From Verrucomicrobiaceae bacterium (GTDB taxonomy: Bacteria > Verrucomicrobiota > Verrucomicrobiia > Verrucomicrobiales > Verrucomicrobiaceae), in the NCBI GenBank assembly GCA_027484445.1, contig JAIXSY010000021.1:62001-126000 (forward strand): a stretch of DNA of 64,000 nucleotides. The letters are read 5' to 3'. Positions 24,101-30,192 of this stretch are shown here, piece by piece. A program made the position numbers and the translations under genes. The notes below the pieces were generated by a model. The model saw only the letters and a program-made list of their open reading frames with translations. It was not told where the DNA came from and searched no databases. The stretch's first letter is position 1. Each line of letters opens with the position of its first letter.

Positions 24101-25453
24101 ATCCATGACTCGGGTGCTGTCGCCTTCCAAGCCGTCTGCCGCAATGGCAGAGCTACGATGACGGGCATCTTCACAGGCGTGGTGCCCCAACTCGTGGTCG
24201 CCTCTGGTCAACCTGTTCCTGGTGTTCCGGGAGCGCGCTTCGTCTCCTTCTACGATCCTTGCATGAATCAGGGAGCAGACACGCAGCCGACGATAGCCTT
24301 CTTGGCGAAGATTTCGACAGGCGCCTTGGGGGTTTGGAGCAATGTGAGTGGACAATTCCAATTGGTCGCACTTAGCTCACAAGCTGCACCAGGGACACAA
24401 GGAGCGCTGTTCCGTGACTTCAGCTCGATCAGCCTTGCGGAAGGAGAGCTTCTCCTCTCAGCGACTTTGGCTGGCAGTGCCACGACAGCGAACAACCAGG
24501 GGGTATGGACCTGGAATCCTGAAGAAGGAGCAACGCTGCTCATGCGTCGGGGGCAGTCGATCACCTGTGCCTTTGGCAGTGCCAAGACAGTGTCGCGAAT
24601 CGACATGCTGGGATCAGTGCCCAACACGCCTGGCCAAAGCAGGCATCATTTGGCCGCAGGAACTTACTTGGCACGTGTGGCCTGCACGGACGGCACCTTG
24701 ATCAACCTCATGACGGATGAAGAGGGTCACATGGCCCCTATTGCTCAAAATCAGTGGGAGCTGATTCCCGGTCTGAAGCCAACCAGCATTGGTATCCCCG
24801 CCGGTAGTCTGCCAGGACATGTGGCCTTCCAGCAAGTGTTCGCTTCCGCTCGTGGCAATGGCGTGACTGCGGCGAACAATGCGGGCATCCTTTACTACGG
24901 TAACAATGGATGGAGCTTGCCAGTGCGCAAAGGGGCGACGGTTCCAGGGCGTCTTGGCACCACGTGGACCAGCTTGACCGATCCTGTGGTGAATGGAACT
25001 GGATGTCTTGCTTGGACGGGAACGGTGAAGCCAGCCACTGGTGCCATGGTTCCAGTGATCGGCTACTGTGCTTCTGGCGGCCTGCCTCAGGTGGTGGTTG
25101 AGCGGGGTAGCAATGCCTCAGGTGTTCCAGGAGCCACCTTTGCCAACTTCACATCCATGGCTCTTCCAGAGGGAATCGGACCGGTGTTCATCGCCTCTTT
25201 GCAGATCAAATCCAATGTCGTCACTACAGCCGATGACACTGGGGTGTGGGCTGTGGATAGCGAGGGACAGCTGAGACTGCTGCTGCGCGAAGGGCAATGG
25301 GTGGGCACGAAGAGAACACGCTCGTTCTCTCTCCTCCAAACCACGCCAGGCAGCTTGGGACAAACCCGCAGCTTCAATCGCCATGGCCAGATCATCTCCC
25401 GCCTCTTGTTTAGCGACAATACGCAATCCCTGATGCTGAGCGAAGTGCCATGA
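9125..25453 (+). CDS. Giant secreted repeat protein: DUF4347, cadherin-like/CSPG repeats, Calx-beta, HYR-like and NxxGxxAF C-terminus
   Basis: This 5442-residue protein is probably a surface or extracellular adhesin. A GGAGG ribosome-binding site lies 9-13 bases before the ATG. A signal sequence is visible (WLIFHSISWLCLSASLPMLEA, written here as residues 20-40). Residues about 62-225 form a DUF4347 domain (DMLLYGCRIAQG). From about residue 240 to 4190 I count about 25 domain boundaries of the VNDAP type (TPVNDAP, RPVNDVP, QNVNDSP). These separate cadherin-like and CSPG-type repeats such as FTQADVDAGRITYRHRG. Three Calx-beta-like units follow at about 4190-4600 (LTVNEGSP), then an HYR-like module at about 4873-4955. 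The last 480 residues resemble the choice-of-anchor NxxGxxAF repeat family. I see no LPXTG, PEP-CTERM or type IX signal. The ligand is unknown. Confidence 0.88.
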   Translation: MQTYTNKTTGWIALSRLTSWLIFHSISWLCLSASLPMLEAKEVSQAASAPEKTSSADATESLTVVDPSVRGWERLVERYPGRVLLLQPGRDALHQVSERLKQERGLQRLSWVTEGEPGALELSSESLSFERVTASRESLQSWKRAFAPGADMLLYGCRIAQGTRGKQFVQNLASLTGLDVAASTDATGSTALGGDLHLEFHVGSIERLDAALESELAQLPAVLGYNDMPNVSNPGPRSSPEDTQFVFGTAITVNEPGSDRMEAVVRLLSGNGILSDGEVSNAELASQGSRSGLNSFFNSLAFVPAANWNGTAQIQVTVTSDFNNRTAGNTLSFNFNLTITPVNDAPIASGASSLPVVDEDTVSPPGATVTSLFSARFADETDNVSGGSTAHSLAGVAVVANTVNASQGQWQYYDGSSWINVGTRTASSTLLLPVGDSLRFLPATNWFGTPSGLTLRLIDNSSGAVTRGAGPDLSSAANYGGSRVYSAATVALSTSVTPVNDAPLTSNFTVNGTKNQVATFSLSSQDADTGTNTSTDAVVTNYRVVTIPANGTLRTSNNVILSAANTDITVAQATGMTFTPTANFEGSSSFTFRAIDAANALSNTSTVTLDIQPFNEPPVVSAPATATVDEDSTQSLIGSVSLADPDAGSAVIRATITATQGNVTLSQLTGLRDAATGGAAITQATFSNLTFFGTISNLNAAMTGLRFTPIPNYFGPATIEVTVNDLANTGNPAKQDSKSIAVTVTNLPDAPATGSGVLAAVNEDTLSPPGASVQSLLPLYNDNDNDAIAGIAISANPANATTEGRWQYSINSGVSWSNVGAVSSSAALLLSRNALLRFLPVQHYFGTPAALTVHAVDSSNGRTFTTHPNTRLTLNANLAASDFDSLGGQISTSITSVNDAFTVANDYPLLVDEGGTSVLTSGLLSVVDVEANPTQVVYTILSPGTQLSEGAFQFDVTGAGGWSNLSAGSTFTQAHINAGRLRYVHQGNEPAVAQTLAYSVTDQLPAAGGTSQTKVLNILVTPVNDAPQLYVPGQNPPGDPVPLSANVAYGSSLTFGTSNLRVLDSDNLNVQLILRIESLPTHGDLFFNSAPVAVGSVFSYADLGLFTYQHDGVVSGPDSFALSLRDGAGGIVGALGGNPASPISVSLNVLPFNNPPSVVDALTEILERDTNAPLAFSVSDVETLTHALTVRLLSLPPAADAVLLFNGSPVTQAMLDAPGGMTFSASQVSLLRLNHVSTNRLNPPNFSFNIRVTDDALVPAVTDATISVAVRAVDDEPTLAVNHFNVNAPGGTFVLTDSELNGDDIDTPPGTLLYRVVTRPVNGNLRLNGTPLGVGGTFTQADVDAGRITYRHRGRATTTDSFQVTLRDQGFNIRYNRPGGVYPDAVSTTLTVHTVNVTIPAGGTNPGGSGTSGNPGDAGLYPAFAETDYAETDKNIPLVLDEAELLANDGGITPFHITAVEMAPGYETHGVVSLNPTTAEVTFTPTLNFSGETRFLYTMEDAIGRSAEGEVIVTVYFVNYPPTIAVNDPLVLSEGAEGVVSASLLRSDDVDDAVASIAYTLLTVPNNGVLYLDATPGDSVSDAQELLAGDLFTQDDINQGKIKFVHDGQETFGSTFRFRVTDGASAAVPVEPAFATFTIDATPINDAPVISTSNIVLQENSSIVLTPAMLSASDVDGVGSDKVGQGFATINNLTFSMAVMSHAALHGTLEKNGVTGWAGIGVGEDFTAADVAAGLIRYVHNGGENYDDQITFTVNDNTGEANATATAVMRIGIVPVNDDPVLVKNDPLSLDEAATAFITFADHLQSNDPDNTDTQLQYRLTTATQFGTLWRDGTEALGVGSKFTQQEVKSGRISYQHNGSEATSDSFQFTLSDGGGGVETADTFRLMIRSLNDAPTISLPYTSIFAVESDETDVRGITVADPDSIHPVTQAIDPGFGPLDMVLTLAVNGGTLQVRQDLALVVGNGTGLVTVQGLMANINSTLASLTYTAGPVAAATGSDTLVLQFNDFGNTGAGGPLSDTENLSIIMLGVNTPPVVTVPAAQFVDEEAQLVFSSANGNAISFADPDIALGSATATISALNGSLSLGGVAGLTSVSGNNTSTVTFTGSQSAINSALNGLTYQGLNQYHGSDTLTITVNDQGNTGTFGGPLSTSRGVSITVRPVNDVPTVANADHTMDEEGTLTFSLSSAESDTGLDAEDDALVTHYYVRLRATASPTVAGFVGQLRTSNNVVLGTSNSVTPPGFAPLSNGEHIITAAQATLMTYTPPQHFNSDVDVVGADWRSALEFRAIDILASDFATSSKSSAAVVNVDVNAVNDAPVLSGGGDTVAYTEGNGLNLMGSATILNAANNLVLTDIELTEQAEDDFAGVTLTVRRASSAVATDRFLIAEVGGISLSGSNVVIGGQTRAVITNNSQAGTLVVTFNANATASHVTTLMRSVAYASVANDLHGDITASMILNDGNDGGQGSGAPLNSNAITFTIQVQNVNDSPSFSSNGMIVVSEDTLAPTGASIQSIMGGFFADPDPSSLPAGQFTGIAVAADASNQATQGRWQYSPNGTIWLDVTPLATPPDHVSATQALLLNKDSLLRFIPVANFNDRFQQLNTPAGALTVVAVDGSGTRTWTTAATRQFTNTVTGWTDVSDLGSAVPALVRANVTQVNDQPTISNLNDDSTFTEAVGVNVAGPAVLLDDAVSGLASMGDIDLTLRQETTFNGARLVVRAQTIDTFDFFLPQIAGGISLSGAFTNPGPGIILFNNGSLVRYNSVTIGTLTDNSSVTGQLVITLNANATQAAVNAILQNLAYSNNNPALGLSIKPIDITFHDGNGSANNGQGTGGELSTTVTVNMNLVPRNDSPLLTQGTTIVTSEDVTSTAATFYTLLGSYFQDPDELSIPASNDLDGVAISAFNNAGLGQWQISLDGSSWTALTSMDSLIAGGISSTRALLLTSGTRVRFVPNLHANTAGSVTKPSLAIHPVERAVPTGAHNSGAGQSAGPITFTSDLAAPLIHDTTAHPLESRVAGASVVLDAQINSVNDAPSFGLTTVWTGTLVESPVNNIGTTPPQQLLSGAAVVDVDPSTTNPLVPTVFGAGSVTVSLSGGVSGDRLFIAGNPGGILSQSGGLNGTNLVVNFSNTTTFAQVNAILEAIRFEHTTDNPPTAARSYSVTLNDGNNLGAGGVNAGGPLATTALATGEITIVQVNDPPLLTAAALNPSYVEDSVTSVLLYSTSNVNATGDGQEIVQLRLTLAGIGNGADELLRIDGSEISLTNGASTTTSGLGAVINVSVSGATATVTLTHSGLTESQFNTILNGLAYRNSSHAFAGSTRVVSLTYLQDDGGIANGGVDTNTSLGVATSTVTLQPRNDAPVLAATLLNPTVTEEPGAQTGTSSVSLLGASSVADVDFTNSSFGGGRIIVNFSTYVTGDQLFIPNDTAVAIHAVRANGSNVQISLDGTSWTTVATVDGTSNGQARELVLQLNSSTNEQNLGYILDAIRFRSTSDNPTVNGTRPNRGYAVVVVDGNNNNLAGGPAELNSNTLSGGIITISMLNDMVIADINGAGAGTNRSTTWNEAANATHVAVSMASDTMVTDPDNANVIRLTLTAAGLLDGNSEVLRIAGTDFVLGSNANNVDVGAFLVTYQSATGVFTIVPDGATTSTLAAYQTLLRSLSYNNTTDNPTTGPRVFSVMLTDAGPNDDGVDGLDGGVSSVTVNVVPNNDQPVIGSLTPAVFMENAINATAATIDADVTLADIDSPSYSGGSITVSGLISGQDVVSLPTSSVAVAGAIQINGGNVEYHDGSNWIVVGTHAGGNGSNFVVSLVAGSDRAICERILESLTFANTSHNPTLSRVLTYTVNDGGANPPLPSTLTVTIRLENDAPVLAATTLGAGYTEGTAAVALMSGTIAVTDVDQPANFYNSASSIGGLVVSLVSYQPGDLLTVANVGSGAGQIGVSGSVISFAGLPFASFSGGNEADLIVTLTSNSATPAAIQALLGALRYRNSGDDPTVKGTEPTRAFEVVFNDGANTKDASSTTTALTASLSGLLTLTDVNDAPELDLDDNNSSGALVADYRTVFVNGGSAVTVVDLDASLLDRDHALLQSLTLQLTNALDGAQEGLQVSGPLPAGISTGGYNPATRTLVFTGPATPDDFEDALRLVQYLNSDSTPTLGDRRIEVSANDGINHSNLAVSTVRVIDVTVVTTTPVNEASAYAFFTVEGTAGEPVTLALGNTADGSDQDATIAGFTLQYRIGAGVWTDYTWNGVSGNRPTLPGSLGAAGHVLVRVGIVSESDVTFEGEETFHLTASVNNGGGRSSTAVCSILDDGTGVIHQPDGTIHASAIQDDDRLMSVTGLTVNEGSPFAVFTVTGEPGQRAALSVVNETTTGLGTIQYLSGGVWTNYSSGWVILPGTTMLVRVALTPEQEQAVDLGETFKLVATNTGGTGSSGGTAVIHDNATGDYYLANNLTSTPNPGQLLDDDRPVTITNLTVNEGSPYAVFTASAVTGQWVTLSINNVTTTGLTGIQYLSGTNWIDYPSGLLAFADNTMIFRVALSPEQEALFDVGEIFHLVATNTGGGASSGGVGTIMDDETGDFFRTTNTTTTPDPGQILDDDRPVVLRWANAGANPTLGLLDSTIIPNTTTSPVLYPGTNGGRFDVQLTTTGLSGNGLAMMGGEVCWYFNGHNSATTSRVNMRFYRPGTTTPKHLTNIHFSIEDSESFEELSSFSYFDAVGNRVFVPWTNSSIFTYSHAPLYGSSGMTVENRAPIESRAQSGKWIRVNLRGIAVSGFEFGYRRRSGLAGSIMLTHPAGEPGSLGFAGNFTPITLNTGANGTASIPDYRTQTTRSAGVTGTIQQIPAPNTNLNVGVHYVTLQLVSSDSRTATLGFDLVVVDRTPPSIAAPAGGFPQLTSTQAFPDYASIAVITDNVGVARVSQSPLPGTIVNTGVNKLTLTAVDVNGNTNVQSFDILAAPAAGTNQVNHSSIVSSGADARPYGAPEGFVFASFGLPAIHDSGAVAFQAVCRNGRATMTGIFTGVVPQLVVASGQPVPGVPGARFVSFYDPCMNQGADTQPTIAFLAKISTGALGVWSNVSGQFQLVALSSQAAPGTQGALFRDFSSISLAEGELLLSATLAGSATTANNQGVWTWNPEEGATLLMRRGQSITCAFGSAKTVSRIDMLGSVPNTPGQSRHHLAAGTYLARVACTDGTLINLMTDEEGHMAPIAQNQWELIPGLKPTSIGIPAGSLPGHVAFQQVFASARGNGVTAANNAGILYYGNNGWSLPVRKGATVPGRLGTTWTSLTDPVVNGTGCLAWTGTVKPATGAMVPVIGYCASGGLPQVVVERGSNASGVPGATFANFTSMALPEGIGPVFIASLQIKSNVVTTADDTGVWAVDSEGQLRLLLREGQWVGTKRTRSFSLLQTTPGSLGQTRSFNRHGQIISRLLFSDNTQSLMLSEVP

Positions 25454-25487
25454 TCTTCTAGTTTGTTCGGGCTGTTGATCGAACACG

Positions 25488-25530
25488 ATCCCGGATCTTT
25501 CTCCTGCCGAGAGAGGTCCGGGATTTTTTT
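25488..25530 (+). terminator. Intrinsic terminator of the giant gene
   Basis: The stem pairs ATCCCGGA (25488-25495) with TCCGGGAT (25517-25524), and seven T residues follow directly. It lies 35 bp after the stop codon of the giant gene. Confidence 0.85.
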
Positions 25531-25556
25531 GTGAAATCAGGCTTAGCAACTCCCAA

Positions 25557-25589
25557 GAAAAACCCCGTTCCAGAGGCTGGAACGGGGTT
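25557..25589 (-). terminator. Intrinsic terminator of the oxidoreductase transcript
   Basis: A perfect 13-bp stem pairs AACCCCGTTCCAG (25561-25573) with its complement at 25577-25589, with a 3-nt loop. On the minus strand it is followed by a T-rich run. It lies 35 bp beyond the minus-strand stop at 25625. Confidence 0.85.
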
Positions 25590-25624
25590 AGGGTCAGAGA
25601 GGTCGAAGACCGCTCGGTCTGGTT

Positions 25625-27004
25625 TTACAAGACTTCAGCTCCAGGCACCTGAATGCCTGGGATAGCCACAGGGTAGCCTCCCTCAGCGTCAGGTTTGACA
25701 GGTGGTTCGGTCTCGGCGGTGACGATGGCGGGCATGTGCTGCACTTTGCTGTTGATGGCATCATCCCACTTGATCTCTTTGCCAGAGTAAGTGGCCATGC
25801 GACCCAAAACAGCGGTCATGGTGGACTCCGCTCCATAGTAGGCATTGTTCAGCGGCTTGTTGTCGCGAATGGCGGCTTGGAGGGTGTCATGCTCGACCTG
25901 ATAAGGATCAGGATCGGTGCTACGACGGCCTTTTTTGCCTTTGGCTTCACCTTCGGCAGCAGCCGCATCGCCAGTGGGGCGATACTTCCAGATGGTGTTG
26001 CCTTTGTGATCGACAGCATAGCAGGCACCACTGTTGTTGAGGTAGATTTTGCCTTTGGTGCCGGTGAATTCTTCGCGCACGGCGTTGTAAACGCCCTGCT
26101 GGTGGCGGCACTGGCTGTTCACGCGCACGCCGTTGGCGTAGGTGAATTCGACGTAGTGATGGTCATAGATTTGGCCATACTTTTTGTCCACGCGTTGCTC
26201 ACGACCGCCCATGCCTTGGGCACTTTCAGGATGGCCGCCAATGAACCAGTTGGCGACGTCGATGTTGTGAATGTGCTGTTCGTTGATGTGGTCGCCGCAA
26301 AGCCAAGTGAAGAAGTACCAGTTGTTGATCTGATACATCAGCTCGGACTGTCCGGGCTGTTTGTCACGGAACCAGATGCCACCGCCGTTCCAGTAAACTT
26401 GACCGGCCACGATGTCACCGATGATGCCCTGCTCTTTCACCTGCTTGAGGGACTCGATGTAGCAATTTTGGTAGCGTCTCTGGAGACCGACGACGACTTT
26501 CAGGTTCTTTTCGTCAGCGATTTTGGCCATTTCCATCACTTTGCGCACGCCTGGGGCGTCCACCGCCACCGGCTTTTCCATGAACACATGCTTCCCGGCA
26601 TTGATGGCCGCTTCGAAGTGATAAGGACGGAATCCTGGAGGGGTGGTTAGGATGACGAGGTCGCAGCTGTCGATGACTTTCTTGTAGCCATCCAATCCAG
26701 CGAAGATGCGGCTCTCATCGACTTCGACCTTGTCGGCATGCTTGGTGCGCAGGTTGGACAGCGCTCCCTCCGCTTTTTCTTTGAAGGCATCGCACACGGC
26801 ATGAAGGACGACGCCTTCCTGCTTGGTGCTGAGGGCCTGATTCGCGGCACCGGAGCCGCGGCCGCCGGAGCCAATGAGTCCGACTTTGATGCGGTCACTG
26901 CCGGCTGCCCAGGCAGATTGGGCGACGGTCAATGCACCTGCGGTGACAGCGGTTTTGCCGAGAAAGTCTCGGCGTGTGGTTGGGGTAGGGGTGGGTGGGT
27001 TCAT
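25625..27004 (-). CDS. Gfo/Idh/MocA-family oxidoreductase with Tat signal
   Basis: This 459-residue NAD(P)-dependent sugar or sugar-acid dehydrogenase-like protein is probably exported folded. The N-terminus has a twin-arginine signal (TTRRDFLGKTAVTAGALTVA). The Rossmann motif GLIGSGGRGSGA follows, and EKPVAVDAPGVRK is the family's conserved Lys-Pro segment. The C-terminal alpha/beta domain contains WLCGDHINEQHIHNIDVANW, a pattern common in exported verrucomicrobial and planctomycete members. It is the second gene after the epimerase-like gene, 34 bp away, and the two probably act on related sugars. The substrate cannot be read from the sequence. Confidence 0.9.
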   Translation of the reverse strand: MNPPTPTPTTRRDFLGKTAVTAGALTVAQSAWAAGSDRIKVGLIGSGGRGSGAANQALSTKQEGVVLHAVCDAFKEKAEGALSNLRTKHADKVEVDESRIFAGLDGYKKVIDSCDLVILTTPPGFRPYHFEAAINAGKHVFMEKPVAVDAPGVRKVMEMAKIADEKNLKVVVGLQRRYQNCYIESLKQVKEQGIIGDIVAGQVYWNGGGIWFRDKQPGQSELMYQINNWYFFTWLCGDHINEQHIHNIDVANWFIGGHPESAQGMGGREQRVDKKYGQIYDHHYVEFTYANGVRVNSQCRHQQGVYNAVREEFTGTKGKIYLNNSGACYAVDHKGNTIWKYRPTGDAAAAEGEAKGKKGRRSTDPDPYQVEHDTLQAAIRDNKPLNNAYYGAESTMTAVLGRMATYSGKEIKWDDAINSKVQHMPAIVTAETEPPVKPDAEGGYPVAIPGIQVPGAEVL

Positions 27005-27038
27005 GGGAATGGCTGGGGTCTAGACTTGAGTGAACGAA

Positions 27039-27890
27039 TCAAGCGAGGGCTTTCTTGATGAGAGAGATGCCTTCGCTGTAAACCTGTTCGGTGCTCGGGA
27101 AGAAATCGCGCCAGACGCGTGTGGCAGCAGCCAGATCGGGCAGGGCGGAGCCAAAGGCCTCAATCGTCATCCATCCATTGTAGCCGATTTTTTTCAGGTG
27201 CTGGATCTGTTCGATGATGTTGATGTGGCCACGGCCTGGGGTGCCACGATCGTTTTCCGAGATGTGAACGTGGTTCAGTTTGCCCGTCGCAAAGACGGTG
27301 TCGATGGCGGTGAAGGGGTTCTTCTCTTCGATGTTTGCGTGGAAGGTGTCGTACATCGTACCGAAGTTGGGGTGATCGACGCGCTTCACGTAGCTGGAGG
27401 CTTGCTCCATCGTGTTCAGCAGGTGGGATTCGAATCGGTTCAGGGCTTCGATGGCACATTTCACGCCTGCGGCTTCCGCGATGGGGGCGATGGCGCGATG
27501 CACCTCGGCGGCATGATTCAGCTCCACTTCGGTGGGGAATGCACCCGTGAACTGACCCAGCACTTGGTAATAAGGTCCGCAAAGGGTCTGCACCCCGGCT
27601 TGATGCGCGCAGTCGATGACGCGCTTTAGATGATCGATGGCACCTTGGCGATTCGCAGCGACAGGAGAGATGGCGTTGTGTGCCTCATCGGGCAAAACGG
27701 TCACCGCAGTGCACTCCAGGCCATTGTCCTTCAAGACGCGGCCAAGGGTGGCAAAGTGAGCAGGCTGGCTGACATCAAAGATCGGTAGCTCGACGCCGTC
27801 GTATCCTGCGGCTTTGAGTTTTTCGAGAATGGGGAAGTTTGCTTCGGTCACGTGACCGGTCCAGAGGAGAAGATTGAAGCCAATTTTCAT
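27039..27890 (-). CDS. TIM-barrel sugar isomerase/epimerase (D-tagatose/D-allulose 3-epimerase or hydroxypyruvate isomerase-like)
   Basis: This 283-residue protein has the xylose isomerase-like TIM barrel fold. It shows the metal-site pattern of the ketose 3-epimerase group: a Glu in AIEALNRFESHLLNT, an Asp in MYDTFHANIEE, a His in HVHISENDRGTPGRGHI, and a final Glu in TIEAFG. These residues normally bind Mn or Mg and abstract the proton at C3. The start ATG at 27890 gives MKIGFNLLLWTG, and the length fits the family. It is the first gene of a two-gene unit with the Tat-exported oxidoreductase. The exact sugar is not determinable. Confidence 0.85.
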   Translation of the reverse strand: MKIGFNLLLWTGHVTEANFPILEKLKAAGYDGVELPIFDVSQPAHFATLGRVLKDNGLECTAVTVLPDEAHNAISPVAANRQGAIDHLKRVIDCAHQAGVQTLCGPYYQVLGQFTGAFPTEVELNHAAEVHRAIAPIAEAAGVKCAIEALNRFESHLLNTMEQASSYVKRVDHPNFGTMYDTFHANIEEKNPFTAIDTVFATGKLNHVHISENDRGTPGRGHINIIEQIQHLKKIGYNGWMTIEAFGSALPDLAAATRVWRDFFPSTEQVYSEGISLIKKALA

Positions 27891-28021
27891 GAGGGTGGGG
27901 CGGCAAGCTAGGGATTGCCTCAGGAAACCGCAAGGCTGGTTTTGCGCGGATTTTCCCGCGCTGGGCCGTTGCTTCTTTCAGCCGATTTGGGGCAGTCGAT
28001 GAAAAGAGGGTGTCTTGGGGG

Positions 28022-29152
28022 TCAGCCCATCTTGCCTTTGCGCAGGATATGGACGCCCAACATGCCAAAGGCGATCATCGCAGGCATGGCGAGGAAATGC
28101 ATCCAGACGATCAGGGTATTCGCGATGTCCAACCCGGCGAAATTGGATCTTGCCCACTGGAGGACGATCCAGCCGATGACGAGACAGATGGCTCCGATGA
28201 GCGTGACGAGCTGGAAAAACAGCACGCCTTCGTCCATCTCGATCAACTTGCGGGTGATGCTGCGAGGCGATTCGCTTTTTTGCAAAAACATGGCCGCCGA
28301 GAGCATGTAAACCTGCGTGCCTACTAGGCCTGCAAGCATGAGCAGCACTTGGCTATGAACGTCGAAGATGTTGAGGGGGCCCAGCTTCACCGGGCCTGTG
28401 TAGGCGGCGATGGCCTGCAACAGACTCGTGAAGATGATGGTCAGCAGCCCTGCTAGTTCAAACAGACGCGGCCGCTCGGATAGGATGAAAAGCAGATGCC
28501 TCATGCCATCCCGCCAGGTGCGCAGATGTGGGGTTCTTTCGACGGGGGGTGGGCGTAGGCCGGAGGGGATCTCCACCGTGCTGGCCGAGTTTTTGAGCGC
28601 TTTGATCAGCAGTTCTGATGCGAACTCCATGCCGCTGGCACGAATGCCCCAAGTGTCGTAAGCGGTCTTTTTCAGGCAGCGAAAGCCAGAGTTGCAATCG
28701 CTGAGGCGACCTTTGAAGAGCAGATTGATCAGGGTGGTCAGCACCGGCGTGCCAAGGTGACGATGCAGTGGCGGCATGGCCCCGGCCTCGATCTTGCCCT
28801 TCATGCGCGAGGCGATGCCCATGTCAGCATCGGCCGCTGAGGTAGTGCGGTAGAGCTCCAGCGCGTGCTCGTAGCAGTAGGTTCCGTCTGCATCTGCGAA
28901 CATGACGTAGCGACCCGCTGCAGCTTCGATCCCGCCGCGCAGCGCGGCTCCGTAGCCACGCTGGGGCACTGGGACGACACGCGCGCCGTGCTGGGTGGCG
29001 ATTTTTTGGGAGCCATCATGGCTGCCATTGTCTGCGACGACAATTTCATAGCGGAGGTTTGGATCAGCACCCAAGGAACGCTGCACTGCCTCAATGCATA
29101 AGGCGATGGTGCGGCACTCGTTGAGGCAGGGAAAAACAAACGTGAGGTCCAT
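28022..29152 (-). CDS. Membrane-bound glycosyltransferase family 2 (polyprenyl-phosphate sugar transferase type)
   Basis: This 376-residue protein has an N-terminal GT-A domain. The motifs are FPCLNECRTI at the N-terminus, ADNGSHDGS, and FADADGTYCYE carrying the DxD-type metal site. About four transmembrane helices follow the catalytic domain (for example LFELAGLLTIIFTSLLQAI and LVTLIGAICLVIGWIVLQ). The arrangement resembles DPM1/GtrB-like enzymes, which load sugars on a polyprenyl phosphate. I use ATG 29152 (MDLTFVF) rather than the upstream in-frame start at 29182 because the family begins just before this strand. It lies 47 bp after the DapA-like gene. Confidence 0.85.
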   Translation of the reverse strand: MDLTFVFPCLNECRTIALCIEAVQRSLGADPNLRYEIVVADNGSHDGSQKIATQHGARVVPVPQRGYGAALRGGIEAAAGRYVMFADADGTYCYEHALELYRTTSAADADMGIASRMKGKIEAGAMPPLHRHLGTPVLTTLINLLFKGRLSDCNSGFRCLKKTAYDTWGIRASGMEFASELLIKALKNSASTVEIPSGLRPPPVERTPHLRTWRDGMRHLLFILSERPRLFELAGLLTIIFTSLLQAIAAYTGPVKLGPLNIFDVHSQVLLMLAGLVGTQVYMLSAAMFLQKSESPRSITRKLIEMDEGVLFFQLVTLIGAICLVIGWIVLQWARSNFAGLDIANTLIVWMHFLAMPAMIAFGMLGVHILRKGKMG

Positions 29153-29199
29153 GTTCGGGAGAGGTGGACAGTACTTTAGCAAAGGGCGCGTGCGACGAC

Positions 29200-30111
29200 T
29201 CAGTGAGCAAGCAACGCTTTCGCTGCTTTTTCGATCTCAGGCAGCAGGTGGGAGGGAAGCTCGGTCAGCAGGGGCAGCACGGGGCCTGTTTGGGCGATAC
29301 CCGCTAGGGCGACTGCGTGATGCAGCACCAGAATTGGGCTGTGGGCGTTGCGTAGATCTTCGAGCGGGCGGAAAATCGTGCGGATCTCTTCGGCCTTCGC
29401 GATGTCTCCAGACTGAATGGCGGACAACATTGCTGTGCTGAGGTCTGGGCGGATGCACACGCAGCCAGCAGTGAAGCCAGTGATGCCAAAGTCGCGCAGA
29501 TGCACGATGGCAGGCTGCTCGCCGATGCCAGAGACGATGAGGTCGGTGCTAACCTGTGCGGTCAGTTTGCTCAGGTAGGAATCTTGGGCGGGATCGTCTT
29601 TCACCACTGCGTATTTGATCCAGGAGATCAGTCCATCCTTCACCAGAGCAGCGGCCAATTCAGGGGTAATGTAGGCTTCGTCTTTGATGTAGAGCACGGC
29701 CTTGATGCCTGACTTTTCCACGAAGTGACGGATGGCAGTGGCGACGCCTTCTGGCTTTGCAGGGAAGAGTGTCGGCAAAAGCATCGCCGTCGGGAACTCG
29801 TGGTCGCGCAAGATCGCTGCTTGATCCATCGCCGTGCCATACATGGGGCCTACGCTCGGGACCATCCACAAGTCAGCGGGGGAAATCTCCCGCAGCATCT
29901 GCAGCAGCTGCGCATACTCAGAAACGGCGATGTGATAGAGGTTCGCATTGCCTCCATAGAGCAGGGTGCGGATGCCACCTGCATAGAGGTGATTCACCAG
30001 CTTCTGGTTTTCTTCACGGCTCAGGCTGAGATCAGCGTTCCGGCACAGGGGCGGAACGGCAATGACGGAGCTGCGTAAGTCGGCGGGTGCTTGAACTGGC
30101 GTGGTCTTCAT
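29200..30111 (-). CDS. Dihydrodipicolinate synthase/N-acetylneuraminate lyase family aldolase
   Basis: This is a Schiff-base aldolase-like TIM barrel of 303 residues from the ATG at 30111 (MKTTPVQAP). GGIRTLLYGGNANLYH corresponds to the substrate-binding loop that usually reads GTTGE, and here it is altered. AVLYIKDEAYITPE lies near the usual catalytic Tyr. The Lys in SWIKYAVVKDDP is the likely Schiff-base residue. The altered pyruvate-binding loop means it may not be a true DapA. An upstream in-frame start at 30150 would add 13 residues. It sits 81 bp downstream of phoH. Confidence 0.75.
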   Translation of the reverse strand: MKTTPVQAPADLRSSVIAVPPLCRNADLSLSREENQKLVNHLYAGGIRTLLYGGNANLYHIAVSEYAQLLQMLREISPADLWMVPSVGPMYGTAMDQAAILRDHEFPTAMLLPTLFPAKPEGVATAIRHFVEKSGIKAVLYIKDEAYITPELAAALVKDGLISWIKYAVVKDDPAQDSYLSKLTAQVSTDLIVSGIGEQPAIVHLRDFGITGFTAGCVCIRPDLSTAMLSAIQSGDIAKAEEIRTIFRPLEDLRNAHSPILVLHHAVALAGIAQTGPVLPLLTELPSHLLPEIEKAAKALLAH

Positions 30112-30192
30112 GCGGGCCCTCAGTGAAAGGGAGGGCAGCGCTTTGGGCAAACACTAAATCCGCTCTCCTGGGAAGACATCCCGCCCTGCTCG

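Noticed and set aside
27039..27890. Calling the TIM-barrel gene a hydroxypyruvate isomerase (hyi)
   Set aside because: The catalytic segments fit the ketose 3-epimerase group at least as well, and the neighbours do not indicate glyoxylate metabolism.
29200..30111. Assigning dapA to the aldolase gene
   Set aside because: The pyruvate-binding loop differs from GTTGE and no lysine-synthesis genes are nearby.
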